From assembly GCA_033398695.1 (NCBI GenBank), contig JAWKAU010000214.1:149001-213000 (forward strand): a DNA stretch of 64,000 nucleotides. Direction: 5' to 3'. A program made the translations under genes and the position numbers. The notes under the pieces are model-generated. The model was not told the origin of the DNA and did not search any database. It was given only the letters and a program-made list of their open reading frames with translations. The stretch comes from Orobanche coerulescens. Lineage: Eukaryota; Streptophyta; Magnoliopsida; Lamiales; Orobanchaceae. Positions within the stretch are counted from its first letter, which is position 1. Every line of letters begins with the position of its first letter. Shown here piece after piece: positions 9,601 through 20,106 of this stretch.

Positions 9601-12600
9601 TCTTGTTGTAGCAATTATTGGATATAATAGCTCCGATTAAGTCTTGTCAATAGGACATAAGATCATGTTACATGCATTCGAGTCGGAACTCTGTGAAATT
9701 CGGGTTTATTGATTAGATTCGAGCCTTTTGTACTCAGAATTGGCTATAAGAGCTCCGATTAATCTTTTACTTCTTGATTAAGTCTTGTTGTAGCAAGTAT
9801 TGGATATAATAGCTCCGATTAAATCTTGCTAATATGACATAAGACCATGTTACATGCATTCGAGTCGGAACTCTGTGAAAACTCGGGTTTATTGATTGGA
9901 TTCGAGCCTTTTGTATTCAGAATTGGATATAAGAGCTCTGATTAATCTTTTCTTTCTTGATTAAGTCTTGTTGTAGCAAGGATTCACTATTATAGCTCCG
10001 ATTAAGCCTTTACTTACTGATTACATCCTGTTAATAGGAGACAAGACCACGTTATATGCATTCGAGTCAGAATTCTATGAAAACTCGAGTTTATTAATTA
10101 GATTCGAGCCTTTTGTACTCATAATTATTTATAAGAGCTCCAATTTATCTTTTACTTATTGATTAAGTCTTGTTGTAGCAATTATTGGATATAATAGCTC
10201 CGATTATGTCTTGTTAGTAGGACATAAGATCATGTTACATGCATTCGAGTCGGAACTCTATGAAACTCGGGTTTATTGATGAGATTCGAGCCTTTTGTAC
10301 TCAGAATTGGCTATAAGAGCTCCGATTAATCTTTTACTTCTTGATTAAGTCTTGTTGTAGCATGTATTGGATATAATTGCTCTGACTAAATCTTGCTAAT
10401 ATGACATAAGACCATGTTACATGCATTGGAGTCGGAACTCTGTGAAAACTCGGGTTTATTGATTAGATTCGAGCCTTTTGTACTCAGAATTAGCTATAAG
10501 AGCTCTCATTAATATTTTCTTTCCTGATTAAGTCTTGTTGTAGCAAGGATTCACTATTATAGCTCCGATTAAGCCTTTACTTCTTGATTACATCATGTTA
10601 ATAGGAGATAAGACCACGTTACATGCATTCGAGTCGGAACTCTATGAAAACTCGAGTTTATTGATTAGATTCGAGCATTTTGTACTCAGAATTGTTTATA
10701 AGAGCTCCGATTAATATTTTACTTCTTGATTAAGTCTTGTTGTAGCAAATATTGGATATAATAGCTCCGATTACGCCTTTACTTCTTGAGTACATCCTGT
10801 TAATAGGAGATAAGACCACGTTACATGCATTCGAGTCGGAACTCTATGAAAACTCGAGTTTATTGATTAGATTCGAGCCTTTTGTACTCAGAATTATTTA
10901 TAAGAGCTCCAATTTATCTTTTACTTCTTGATTAAGTCTTGTTGTAGCAATTAATGGATATAATAGCTCCGATTAAGTCTTGTTAGTAGGACATAAGATC
11001 ATGTTACATGCATTCGAGTCGGAACTCTATGAAACTCGGGTTTATTGATGAGATTCGAGCCTTTTGTACTCAGAATTGGCTATAAGAGCTCCGATTAATC
11101 TTTTACTTCTTGATTAAGTCTTGTTGTAGCATGTATTGGATATAATTGCTCTGACTAAATCTTGCTAATATGACATAAGACCATGTTACATGCATTGGAG
11201 TCGGAACTCGTGAAAACTCGGGTTTATTGATTAGATTCGAGCCTTTTGTACTCAGAATTTGCTATAAGAGCTCTGATTAATATTTTCTTTCTTGATTAAG
11301 TCTTGTTGTAGCAAGGATTCACTATTATAGCTCCGATTAAGCCTTTACTTCTTGATTACATCATGTTAATAGGAGATAAGACCACGTTACATGCATTCGA
11401 GTCGGAACTCTATGAAAACTCGAGTTTATTGATTAGATTCGAGCATTTTGTACTCAGAATTGTTTATAAGAGCTCCGATTAATATTTTACTTCTTGATTA
11501 AGTCTTGTTGTAGCAAATATTGGATATAATAGCTCCGATTAAGCCTTTACTTCTTGAGTACATCCTGTTAATAGGAGATAAGACCACGTTACATGCATTC
11601 GAGTCGGAACTCTATGAAAACTCGAGTTTATTGATTAGATTCAAGCCTTTTGTACTCAGAATTATTTATAAGAGCTCCGATTAATATCTTACTTCTTGAT
11701 TAAGTCTTGTTGTAGCAAGTATTGGATATAATAGCTCCGATTAATCCTTTACTTCTTGATTGCATCCTGTTAATAGGAGATAAGACCACGTTACATGCAT
11801 TCGAGTCGGAACTCTGTGAAAACTCGAGTTTATTAATTAGATTCGAGCCTTTTGTACTCATAATTGTTTATAATAGCTCCGATTTATCTTTTACTTCTTG
11901 ATTAAGTCTTGTTGTAGCAAGTATTGGATATAATAGCTCCGATTAAGTCTTGTTAATAGGACATAAGATCATGTTACATGCATTCGAGTCGGAACTCTGT
12001 GAAATTTGAGTTTATTGATTAGATTCGAGCCTTTTGTACTCAGAATTGGCTATAAGAGCTCCGATTAATCTTTTACTTCTTGATTAAGTCTTGTTGTAGC
12101 AAGTATTGGATATAATAGCTCCGATTAAATCTTGCTAATATGACATAAGACCATGTTACATGCATTCGAGTCGGAACTCTGTGAAAACTCGGGTTTATTG
12201 ATTAGATTCGAGCCTTTTGTACTCAGAATTGGCTATAAGAGCTATGATTAATCTTTTCTTTCTTGATTAAGTCTTGTTGTAGCAAGGATTCACTATTATA
12301 GCTCCGATTAAGCCTTTACTTATTGATTACATCCTGTTAATAGGAGACAAGACCACGTTACATGCATTCGAGTCAGAATTCTATGAAAACTCGAGTTTAT
12401 TAATTAGATTCGAGCCTTTTGTACTCATAATTATTTATAAGAGCTCCGATATATCTTTTACTTTTTGATTAAGTCTTGTTGTAGCAATTATTGGATATAA
12501 TAGCTCCGATTAAGTCTTGTTAGTAGGACATAAGATCATGTTACATGCATTCGAGTCGGAACTCTATGAAACTCGGGTTTATTGATTAGATTCGAGCCTT

Positions 12601-13124
12601 TTGTACTCGGAATTGGCTATAAGAGCTCCGATTAATCTTTTACTTCTTGATTAAGTCTTGTTGTAGCAAATATTGGATATAATAGCATCGATTAAATCTT
12701 GATAATCTGACATAAGACCATGTTACATGCATTTGAGTCGGAACTCTGTGAAAACTCGAGTTTATTGATTATATTCAAGCCTTTTGTACTCAGAATTGGC
12801 TATAAGAGCTCTGATTAAACTTTTCTTTCTTGATTAAGTCTTGTTGTAGCAAGGATTCACTATAATAGCTCCGATTAAGCCTTTACTTCTTGATTACACC
12901 CTGTTAATAGGAGATAAGACCACGTTACATGCATTCGAGTCGGAACTCTACGAAAACTCGAGTTTATTGATTAGATTCGAGCCTTTTGTACTCATAATTA
13001 TTTATAAGAGCTCTGATTTATATTTTACTTCTTGATTAAGTCTTGTTGTAGCAATTATTGGATATAATAGCTCCGATTAAGTCTTGTTAATAGGACATAA
13101 GATCATGTTACATGCATTCGAGTC

Positions 13125-13129
13125 GGAAC
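13125..13129 (+). repeat. Target-site duplication of E1, left copy (GGAAC)
   Basis: GGAAC precedes the 5' LTR and is repeated at 22438-22442 after the 3' LTR. Joining the two flanks restores a normal satellite type C monomer. Confidence 0.95.
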
Positions 13130-13465
13130 TGTAATACCCGGTTGTAATTCAGTCATTATCATTCAGTAATTTCATTCGGTGATTGTCACTCAGTGGATTT
13201 TCACTCAATTATAATCATTCATCAATCATGTTCATTCACCGTGTTCACCGTTCGGAAAAACTTCGAGTTGTGTATCGTTATTGTTCATTGTTTCAACTTT
13301 CCTCATTTGAGTTCGACTTTGTTAGATCACCATTAATTTTTGGTAACTCCAAAAATTCTAAATCTTTGCAATATTATAGAGCATCGAGTTAGCTTTCCAA
13401 TGGTTCAAACGGTGAGTCAATGAGTCCGGACGAGAGAGTTATGGTCGTTTAGCTCAACCGCTCAT

Positions 13466-13797
13466 TGGCCGATCACGCCGAACGAACTTCGGCCGTGTCG
13501 TCCGACACGGCCCGTGCGTGCCGTACTCGTCGGAAAGTGCCGAAGTGTTCGCCTCAGGACCCGACCGTGTTATGCAGCACGGCCGAGTCGCACCTTCCGG
13601 ATAAGCGAGCCGATCGCCCGGCCGCGGCCGTGTCGCCAGCACGGTCGAGTCATGCCGTCGGCCGTCGGACGGGTCACTGTCGGGAGGCCCTCGCCGCGAC
13701 CGTGTCGGCGAGGACACGGTCGAGTCACTGTCGGCCAACCGTCGGCCGGTATGCGACACGACCACTGCCGATCGGCACGGCCGTGTCCGGCAGCAAT
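13466..13797 (+). promoter_or_regulatory. GC-rich dyad block upstream of the E1 TATA box
   Basis: About 330 bp with repeated cacggccg, gacacggtcgagtc and related dyads such as CACGGCCGTG. The base composition contrasts sharply with the AT-rich LTR around it. The block ends a few bases before tataaa at 13805. The same block occurs in the 3' LTR at about 20440-20775, before tataaa at 20781. It holds the position of the palindrome arrays in E2, E4, E5 and E3. Confidence 0.75.
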
Positions 13798-15249
13798 CAA
13801 CTCCTATAAATTCATTTTTTCAAAGATTTCACCCATTTTTCTTCCTTTTCTTCACCTTCAACCGAGAGATAAGGCTTGAGGGAGGATTTTTCCTTCACAA
13901 ATCATTTGGGTGTTTGATTTTTTCATCTCCTTTCGATCGTGAAGCTTGATAATCAATCTAACGCGTGTTCTTCGGATTATAGCACTTGGATCATCAAGAG
14001 GTAATTCCTTCAACACTTTGGACTTCGATTTTGTGTTGAAATAGGATGTTTTGGACGTTATAATCATGATATATGAAGGGATATGTATATGATTATGAGT
14101 TTGTATAAGGATTCATTGGATTATTGAGGGTTTATTCAAGAACACTTTGAATATCGAGTTGGAATTGGGAATTTTCGACTAATTGTTGTTATAATCACAT
14201 TTTTGAATATTCATACCGGATTATTGATCGTATTGGAGATGTTTTGTTGGTTTGAAATACTTCTTGGGGATTTTGATATTGGGATATCGAGGTTTGATTG
14301 TAAACAATCGGAGTTTGGATACAACGTATTCGATATAATACCTCAATGGACTTAGTTTTATCGTATCGACGTTTTAAGTTCGTTATATTCGTGTTTAATT
14401 CGTATATTGATCGGATTGTCGGTAATTGTATTGAATTAAGGTTGTTCGTGCGACCGACACTTCATTTAGGACGTTGTTCGTGGACGGACATTCTTCATCG
14501 GTGTTGAGTAAGTTAATTCTTACTCGGTTAAAAGGATATTCATACCTTTTGTTGTTGTTCATTCATAATCATAACTCATTCATAATTATAATCAAAACTT
14601 GTTGTTATCAATTAATCGTTTCAGTCATAAGGAACGACGGTTCCAATCTTTTCATTGAAGCTCATTTATTTCATTACCATTCCATCTCGGTGAGTCATTA
14701 TTCATTTTCGATGTCACTTTTGTTATATTGTGGCATTCCGGTCATCTTGGCGTGCCGGTTGGTATGTGTAGGATTTTCATGTCGGGCACATTATAGTCGT
14801 GTGTTGGTTGGTGGCCTCACATTGGACGTGCACTCGAGTCGATTGCTCGTGAGACTGATTAGGTACAAGACCACGCGTGTTTGATCGTTGGTGGCTTGTG
14901 CGGACACATTTCCATCCGGACGTAGTGTGGCGCCATTCCTTTGAGCCATACCGATTAGTTGATTCATATAGCATGTTTGATTGCGTATGTTTCGGCGTGA
15001 TATTTCATAACTTGAGATATAATCATGATTGTGTATTTTCAACTCTTGAGGATTGTTGTTCTTTGTAATCGACCCGTTTGGGGATTTTGTTTTTCGGGTC
15101 ATGGCAAGGCAAACGCACGGGAATAGCATGTTGATGTCGAGGAGTCCTAGTGATACTAGTAGGGGGCCCCGATCTTTCAGTTATTCATGTTATTGTCCTT
15201 TATTTTCCGCTGCAAACTTTCATTTGAATACTCCGTTTCATTCAGTGTT

Positions 15250-15277
15250 GTGTATTTTATCTTCATATAAAATACAC
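15250..15277 (+). other. Conserved LTR stem-loop (E1 5' LTR)
   Basis: The arms GTGTATTTTAT and ATAAAATACAC are perfect 11-base complements around a 6-base loop. The same structure occurs in the E1 3' LTR (22235-22262), E2 (30544-30571 and 46714-46741), E4 (53676-53703) and E5 (58157-58184), about 175 bp before the LTR end. Confidence 0.9.
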
Positions 15278-15456
15278 TAGTATTCGGTATTATCCTGGTG
15301 TGTTGTAACTAAACTCCTCATCGGAGTAATTATTGTTGTAATGTAGTTCGGTACTACATTTATCTTGTGTAATTCATTCATTTTCATTTGCCTGGTGGGT
15401 CCCAGTTGGGGATCTACGGCACTGTAATATCCGCCTAGTTTGGGGTGTTACAGAGT

Positions 15457-15468
15457 TGGTATCGGAGC
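15457..15468 (+). other. E1 primer-binding site
   Basis: TGGTATCGGAGC lies four bases after the 5' LTR. It differs at one base from the usual plant site TGGTATCAGAGC, complementary to the 3' end of initiator Met-tRNA. Confidence 0.9.
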
Positions 15469-15982
15469 GTGGTTTTGAATACTACCTTCCGAGTCATGTC
15501 TTATTTGAAATCATCGTCATCAGACTAGTATCATTGGACTTTCGCGTCACGTGTGACCTGTGCAAATGCCGAGCCAATCAGACCGGAAGAACTGTAAGAT
15601 TTCTAACGCCATGGTATAATTTCTGGCAATAGTCATTCATTCATCATTCATCAATTAACAATCCTCAAACATCATCATTCATTGTGATTAGGACAATCAT
15701 GTTAACTCATTAATCACTTAATTCATTTCATTACTCAGTTAATAATCAGGACGATCATGTAACTCATTAATCACTCAATTCATTTCATTACTCGATTTAT
15801 CAACTGATGATCATATTATCAATCTTGTTAAGTTATTCAAGATAATCATTTCAAGAATTTCATCGAGATAATCATGTAACTTTAAATCATTCATATAATC
15901 ATTAAGTTAGAGCATGTATACTAATTTTAATCATCTAATGACATAATCATAACGTGCTAATCATGCGGGTAATATAATCATT
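15469..15982 (+). other. E1 untranslated leader
   Basis: The first 150 bp are conserved in all four plus-strand elements (gtcacgtgtgacctgtgcaa and neighbours). After that comes AT-rich sequence with many attcatt and taatcat words. No gene is seen. Confidence 0.7.
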
Positions 15983-16700
15983 ATGCGACCTTCCTACTTC
16001 AAAGATGGAGAGAGCTGTCAGGATGCACGGGGAGAGGCCGCGGTGCGGACCGAAATCCGAGAAATAATCACTGCTGCCGGAAATCGTGCCTGTGACTCGG
16101 TTCGATCAGAAGATGTACGGGTTGATCCACTCACTTTTATGCAGGCCATGATGGCCCATGTGCGATTGCTCAATCATCATTGCGCCACTCGCCGGATTAA
16201 TCGAGCGAACTCTCCCGTGCGAGCCATTGCTAAGGAAATTGCCGAGCGGAACCCGCATATGTCAACAGGAAATCAACGGCGTAATCTATCCGAAGGCGGT
16301 CACCAACCTTCAAGAAGCCTCGTGTGAGTCCTATCGCTTCGAGCGACCTTATACGGCGCATAATCGTGCGGGATCTCATTCCCGAGCGGCCTTCGGTCAT
16401 CACCTGTTTCAATTGTGGAACGCTGGTCATTTCAGCACTGAGTGTCTCAAACCGTCTATCACGTGCTATAATTGTGGGAATTTTGGGCATAAGGCCCGTT
16501 TTTGCCGAAAGGACTCCAAGTCGGCTCGGCGGCATCTCGGGCCCAAGCAACCAAGCGTTTGAATCGGGCGCTTTGTCATCGCTGCTTAAGACACTGGAAG
16601 CAAATAGAGTTGGAGCTCGTATTTATCAGACGGGAGCGTCCGGTTCGGGGACCAGCAAGTCCCAGATTCATATGATGAGGAGGATCGACGATCCGGTGGT
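15983..16700 (+). pseudogene. gag: E1 gag remnant, core deleted
   Basis: The Arg/Gly-rich N-terminal part and the VDPLTFMQAMMAH motif (about 16117-16158) are readable. They join directly to the NHHCAT segment that in E5 lies roughly 170 residues further on, so most of the gag core is missing. Two zinc knuckles of the C-C-H-C type follow. The first, near 16405-16440, is split between frames; the second (CYNCGNFGHKARFC, about 16462-16503) is intact. Several frames are needed to read the whole. In the family gag forms the virus-like particle and the knuckles bind RNA. The product here cannot work. Confidence 0.85.
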
Positions 16701-17100
16701 CCGAACGATTTCAGGTATACTCGTAATTTTATTTCAACTTGTGTGTACCTTTTGATGCTGGTACACCGCATTCATTCATTTTCGAATCATGCTTGAATAG
16801 ACTTATTTCGGGATAGTCCTATTGCTTGTAGACATCATACCATCGGTCTACCTGACGATGGAAGAATTTTCGGAATCATACCGAATTAGCTTAATGACCG
16901 CGATTGGTTGATGGATCTAATCGTGGTGAATTTATCTGAGGACGATGTAATTTCGGTATTAGTTGGTTTAACCGTCTCGATACTATCCTCAGTGTTTGTT
17001 AGCGTTTGGTCGCTATCTTTCCGTCGTTTGTTGTCGAATGTGTGCTTCAGGGAAGTAATCCCCGTTGTTCCAGTAGAATTTCTATTATGGCGGAAGCAGA
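16701..17100 (+). pseudogene. E1 aspartic protease remnant
   Basis: The region matches the protease part of E2 (32563 onward). The active-site box reads DAGTP near 16756-16770 where E2 has DTGAS, so the catalytic Asp remains but the following Thr is lost. Frameshifts break it further on. Its 3' end runs into the 56-bp repeat array. Confidence 0.75.
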
Positions 17101-17108
17101 GAAATTCC

Positions 17109-17500
17109 ACAATCGAGTTATTCAATCATTCCTTGTATCATTTCCATCGATTGGCTTTTCTAAGACAATCGAGTCATTCAATCATTCATTGTATCATTTT
17201 CATCGATTGGCTTTTCTAAGACAATCGAGTCATTCAATCATTCATTGTATCATTTTCATCGATTGGCCTTTCTAAGGCAATCGAGTTATTCAATCATTCA
17301 TTGTATTATTTTTATCGATTGGCCTTTCAAAGGCAATCGAGTTATTCAAACATTCATTATATCATCTTCATCGATTGACCTTTCTAAGGCAATCGAGTTG
17401 TTCAATCATTATTGGTATCTCTTTTTATCGATTGACCATTCTAGGGCAATCGAAATGTTCAATTATTCGTAGTATCATTGTCATCGGTTGACGATGTATT
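17109..17500 (+). repeat. 56-bp tandem hairpin repeat inside E1 pol, about seven copies
   Basis: The word atcgattgg or its variants recurs at 17146, 17202, 17258, 17314, 17370, 17427 and 17483, giving a 56-bp period. Each unit contains a hairpin, with arms close to ATCGATTGGCCTT and AAGGCAATCGA. The array sits where E2 and E5 encode the protease-RT linker. It is related to the 79-bp repeat in the E3 LTR. Confidence 0.93.
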
Positions 17501-20076
17501 TCCAGACGAGTTATCTGGTTGCCTTCACATAGAGTAAGGGAATTCAGGAGTGAGTTGGAGCCGGTACGTCCCCTTTATCGAAGGCACCGTATCGGATGGC
17601 CCCGACCAGAATGCAGGAGTTGAAGATTCAACTCGAGGAGTAATTCGAGAAAGGTCATCTCCGACCGATTGCGTCCCCGTGAGGAGCACCAGTGTGATCT
17701 GTCAAGGAGAAGGATGGCTCGTCTCGTGTGTGTATTAATTACCAAGAGTTGAACAGGGTGATGATCAAGAGTAGTACCCTTTACCTCGTATTGATGATCT
17801 TTTAGATCAACTTCCGGGAACTTCAGTATTTTCCAAGATCGACTTAAGATCTGGATATCACAAGTTGCGGATTCGAGAGTCGGATATCGCGAGGACAGCG
17901 TTTCATACACGCTATGGTCATTATGAGCTCGTAGTTATGCCGTTCGGGCTAACTATTGCACCTGTGGTATTCATGGAGTTAATGAATCGGGTTTTCATCG
18001 ACTTTTTAGATCAGTTGTTGTTGTCTTCATCGACGAAATTTTGATTTATTCTCTTAGCCGAGAGGAACACGAGGTTCATTTTCTTCAGGTTCTCGACGTG
18101 TTGAGACGAGAGCAACTTTATGGAAAGTTTTCTTAATGTGAGTTCTGGATGTCCGAAGTGACCTTTCTCGGGCATGTAATTCCATCTGCCAGAGTTCTTG
18201 TCGACCCTCAGAAGACGGAGGCTATCCGAGATTTGCAACCTCCGTAAGATATTAAGTAAATCCGATGTTTCCTCGGATTAGCTGGTTAATTATCCAACCC
18301 ACGGCCGGAGCTAGTAACCGTGGTTTTCGCGTTGGAATTTTGGCGTCGTTACCTTTATGGAATCACTTGTCAGATCTTCACCAATCACAAGAGTTGAACT
18401 ATATATTTACTCACAAGGAGTTAAATATGCGACAGGGACGGTGGTTGGAACTAATCAAAGATTTTGATATCGAGATCCTTTACCACCCGGGCAAGGCGAA
18501 CGTTGTCGCCGACGCCTTGAGTCGTAAGTCCGTTCAGAGCAGATGCATGCTCGTTTAACAGCCTGAAGGAGCTTCAACAGGAATTCCTTAGACCCGAGAT
18601 CGAGGTCTGGCTTCAGCGAGTTCAGGGACAGCTTTGTATGTTAGAGATTTCATCATCTCTGAGGATGCAATCAGGGAGAATCAGGGTTCAGACCCAGCAT
18701 TGTTGCGCATTCGTGAAGATGTGGCTCAGGAAAGCCCCTAGATTCGTGGTCCACGAGGATGGACTTTTGAGGTTTAAGAATCGGTTGTGCGTGCCTGCGA
18801 ATGACGAGTTGAAAAATTCTATTTTGAGAGAAGCTCATGCTACCCTTATTCTGTTCATCCGGTCCAACAAGATTTACAAGGACTTGAAACAAAATTACTG
18901 GTGGAGTAATATGAAGCGAGAAGTCGCAGAATTTGTTTCGAGATGCTTAACCTGTCAACAAGTCAAGATGGAACCTCAGCGACCGGCGAGTATGCTGATA
19001 CCGCTCCCTATTCCAGAATGGAAGTGGGAAGACATTTCTATGGATTTCATCATGAGTTTGCCAACGAGTCGTCGTGGCATGAATGCGATCTGGGTGATTG
19101 TGGACCGCTCAACTAAATCAGCTCATTTCCTTGAGATCAAGGATACGTGGGGTCCCGAGAGACTGGATCAGTTGTTCATCAAGGAGATAGTGAGACTGCA
19201 CGGTACTCCTAAGAGTATCGTTTCCGATCGTGACGGACGAATTGTTTCCCATTTTTGGAAATCAGTTCATCGTGCTATGAGAACTCAGCTTAATCTCAGT
19301 ACTGCCTTTCATCCTCAGTCCGACGGACAATCAGAGAGGACTATTCAGACATTAGAGGACATGTTGAGGACATGCGTCCTCGATTAGTAGACGATGGGGA
19401 AGCCCAATTACTGTTGTTTAAGTCCACGTACAGTATAGTTGGCATGCCTCCATTAAGATGGCACCTTACGAGGCCTTGTGCGGTCGTCTTTGTCGATCTC
19501 CTTTGTGTTAGGATGACTTGTTAGAATCAATCGGCACCGAGCCCGATATGCTTATAGCCGTCAGGAGAAGGTAGCTTTGATCAAGAGTCGTATGTTGACA
19601 AATCGTAGTCGATGTAAATCGTATGCGGATAATCGTCGTCGACCACTAGAGTTCGAGACGGTGACCATGTTTTGGTCAAGATATCCCCGAGTCGAGGTAT
19701 TTTTCCGTTTCGGAAAAGCGGGAAGTTGAGCCCAAGATTCATTGGACCGCTTGAAATTTTGGATCGAGTAGGCGAGTTAGCTTATCGATTGGCGTTACCT
19801 CCGGCTTTGAGCAGATTCATAATGTGTTTCACGCCTCTCGATTGCGGAAGTATGTTGCCGACCGAGTCACATACTTCGATTCGGCGAAATCGAGATCGCG
19901 GATGATCATTCGTGCGAGGAGCGTCTGTGCAGTGTTAGAGCGGCGAATCAAACAGCTTGAGGAACAAGACGATCCCTTTAGTCAAGATTCGGTGGTCTAG
20001 ACACGGAGTCGAAGAGGCCACCGGGGAAACCGAGGAGAATATGCGGGAGAGTTATCCCGAGTTGTTTGACCCTTAG
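17500..20076 (+). pseudogene. pol: E1 pol remnant: reverse transcriptase, RNase H end, integrase, chromodomain-like tail
   Basis: Similarity to E2 and E5 pol resumes at the DELPG-like segment near 17500. RT motifs occur in changing frames (about 17830-18280). At 18280-18292 the sequence jumps from the end of RT to the [10 protein letters not shown] part of RNase H, so about 280 bp containing the RNase H catalytic YSDASG box are gone. Integrase is open at 18638-19387 and shows CLTCQQVK and the MDF, SDRDG and SERTIQ boxes, but the HHCC finger is damaged at its second His. The remainder, to TAG 20074-20076, is frameshifted but retains the GPxEILDRVGELAYRL segment and a chromodomain-like end. Some frameshifts may be sequencing errors. 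Confidence 0.9.
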
Positions 20077-20094
20077 TTTGGGACGAAACTCTTT

Positions 20095-20105
20095 TTAAGG
20101 GGAGT
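20095..20105 (+). other. E1 polypurine tract
   Basis: The purine run aaggggag lies two bases before the 3' LTR. It corresponds to the longer aaggggggg tracts of E2 and E5. Confidence 0.75.
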
Positions 20106-20106
20106 A

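Larger units (their letters stand above)
6600..13129 (+). repeat. Satellite array, block 1: 182-202-bp monomers in higher-order repeats
   Basis: About 35 tandem monomers can be phased on the motif taagaccatgttacatgc or its variants. Starts are at 6601, 6803, 6986, 7168, 7370, 7553, 7735, 7937, 8139, 8341, 8524, 8706, 8908, 9091 and 9273. Lengths are 202 (type A), 183 (B) and 182 (C). The order ABC ABC AA'A''BC ABC fills 6601-9272 (2,672 bp) and then starts again at 9273. The second unit, 9273-12712, is 3,440 bp, because it has four more monomers, one of them an A''/B hybrid at 10811. The third unit begins at 12713 and is cut by E1 at 13129. No coding capacity is visible. Confidence 0.97.
13130..15452 (+). 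repeat. E1 5' LTR
   Basis: It starts TGTAATACCCGG and ends GGGGTGTTACA, matching 20107-22437 nearly throughout. Layout: AT-rich start, GC-rich dyad block (about 13466-13797), TATA box (tataaa 13805-13810), a long transcribed part, and a stem-loop at 15250-15277. The ORFs in it are present in both LTRs but have no recognisable protein. Confidence 0.95.

Noticed and set aside
6600..13129. Telomere, rDNA spacer or 5S array
   Set aside because: No telomere words and no rRNA genes occur, and the repeat has satellite-like monomers with higher-order structure.
13454..13879. Overlapping Arg/Pro-rich ORFs in the GC-rich block
   Set aside because: GC-rich sequence has few stops; the frames differ between the two E1 LTRs and encode no known domain.
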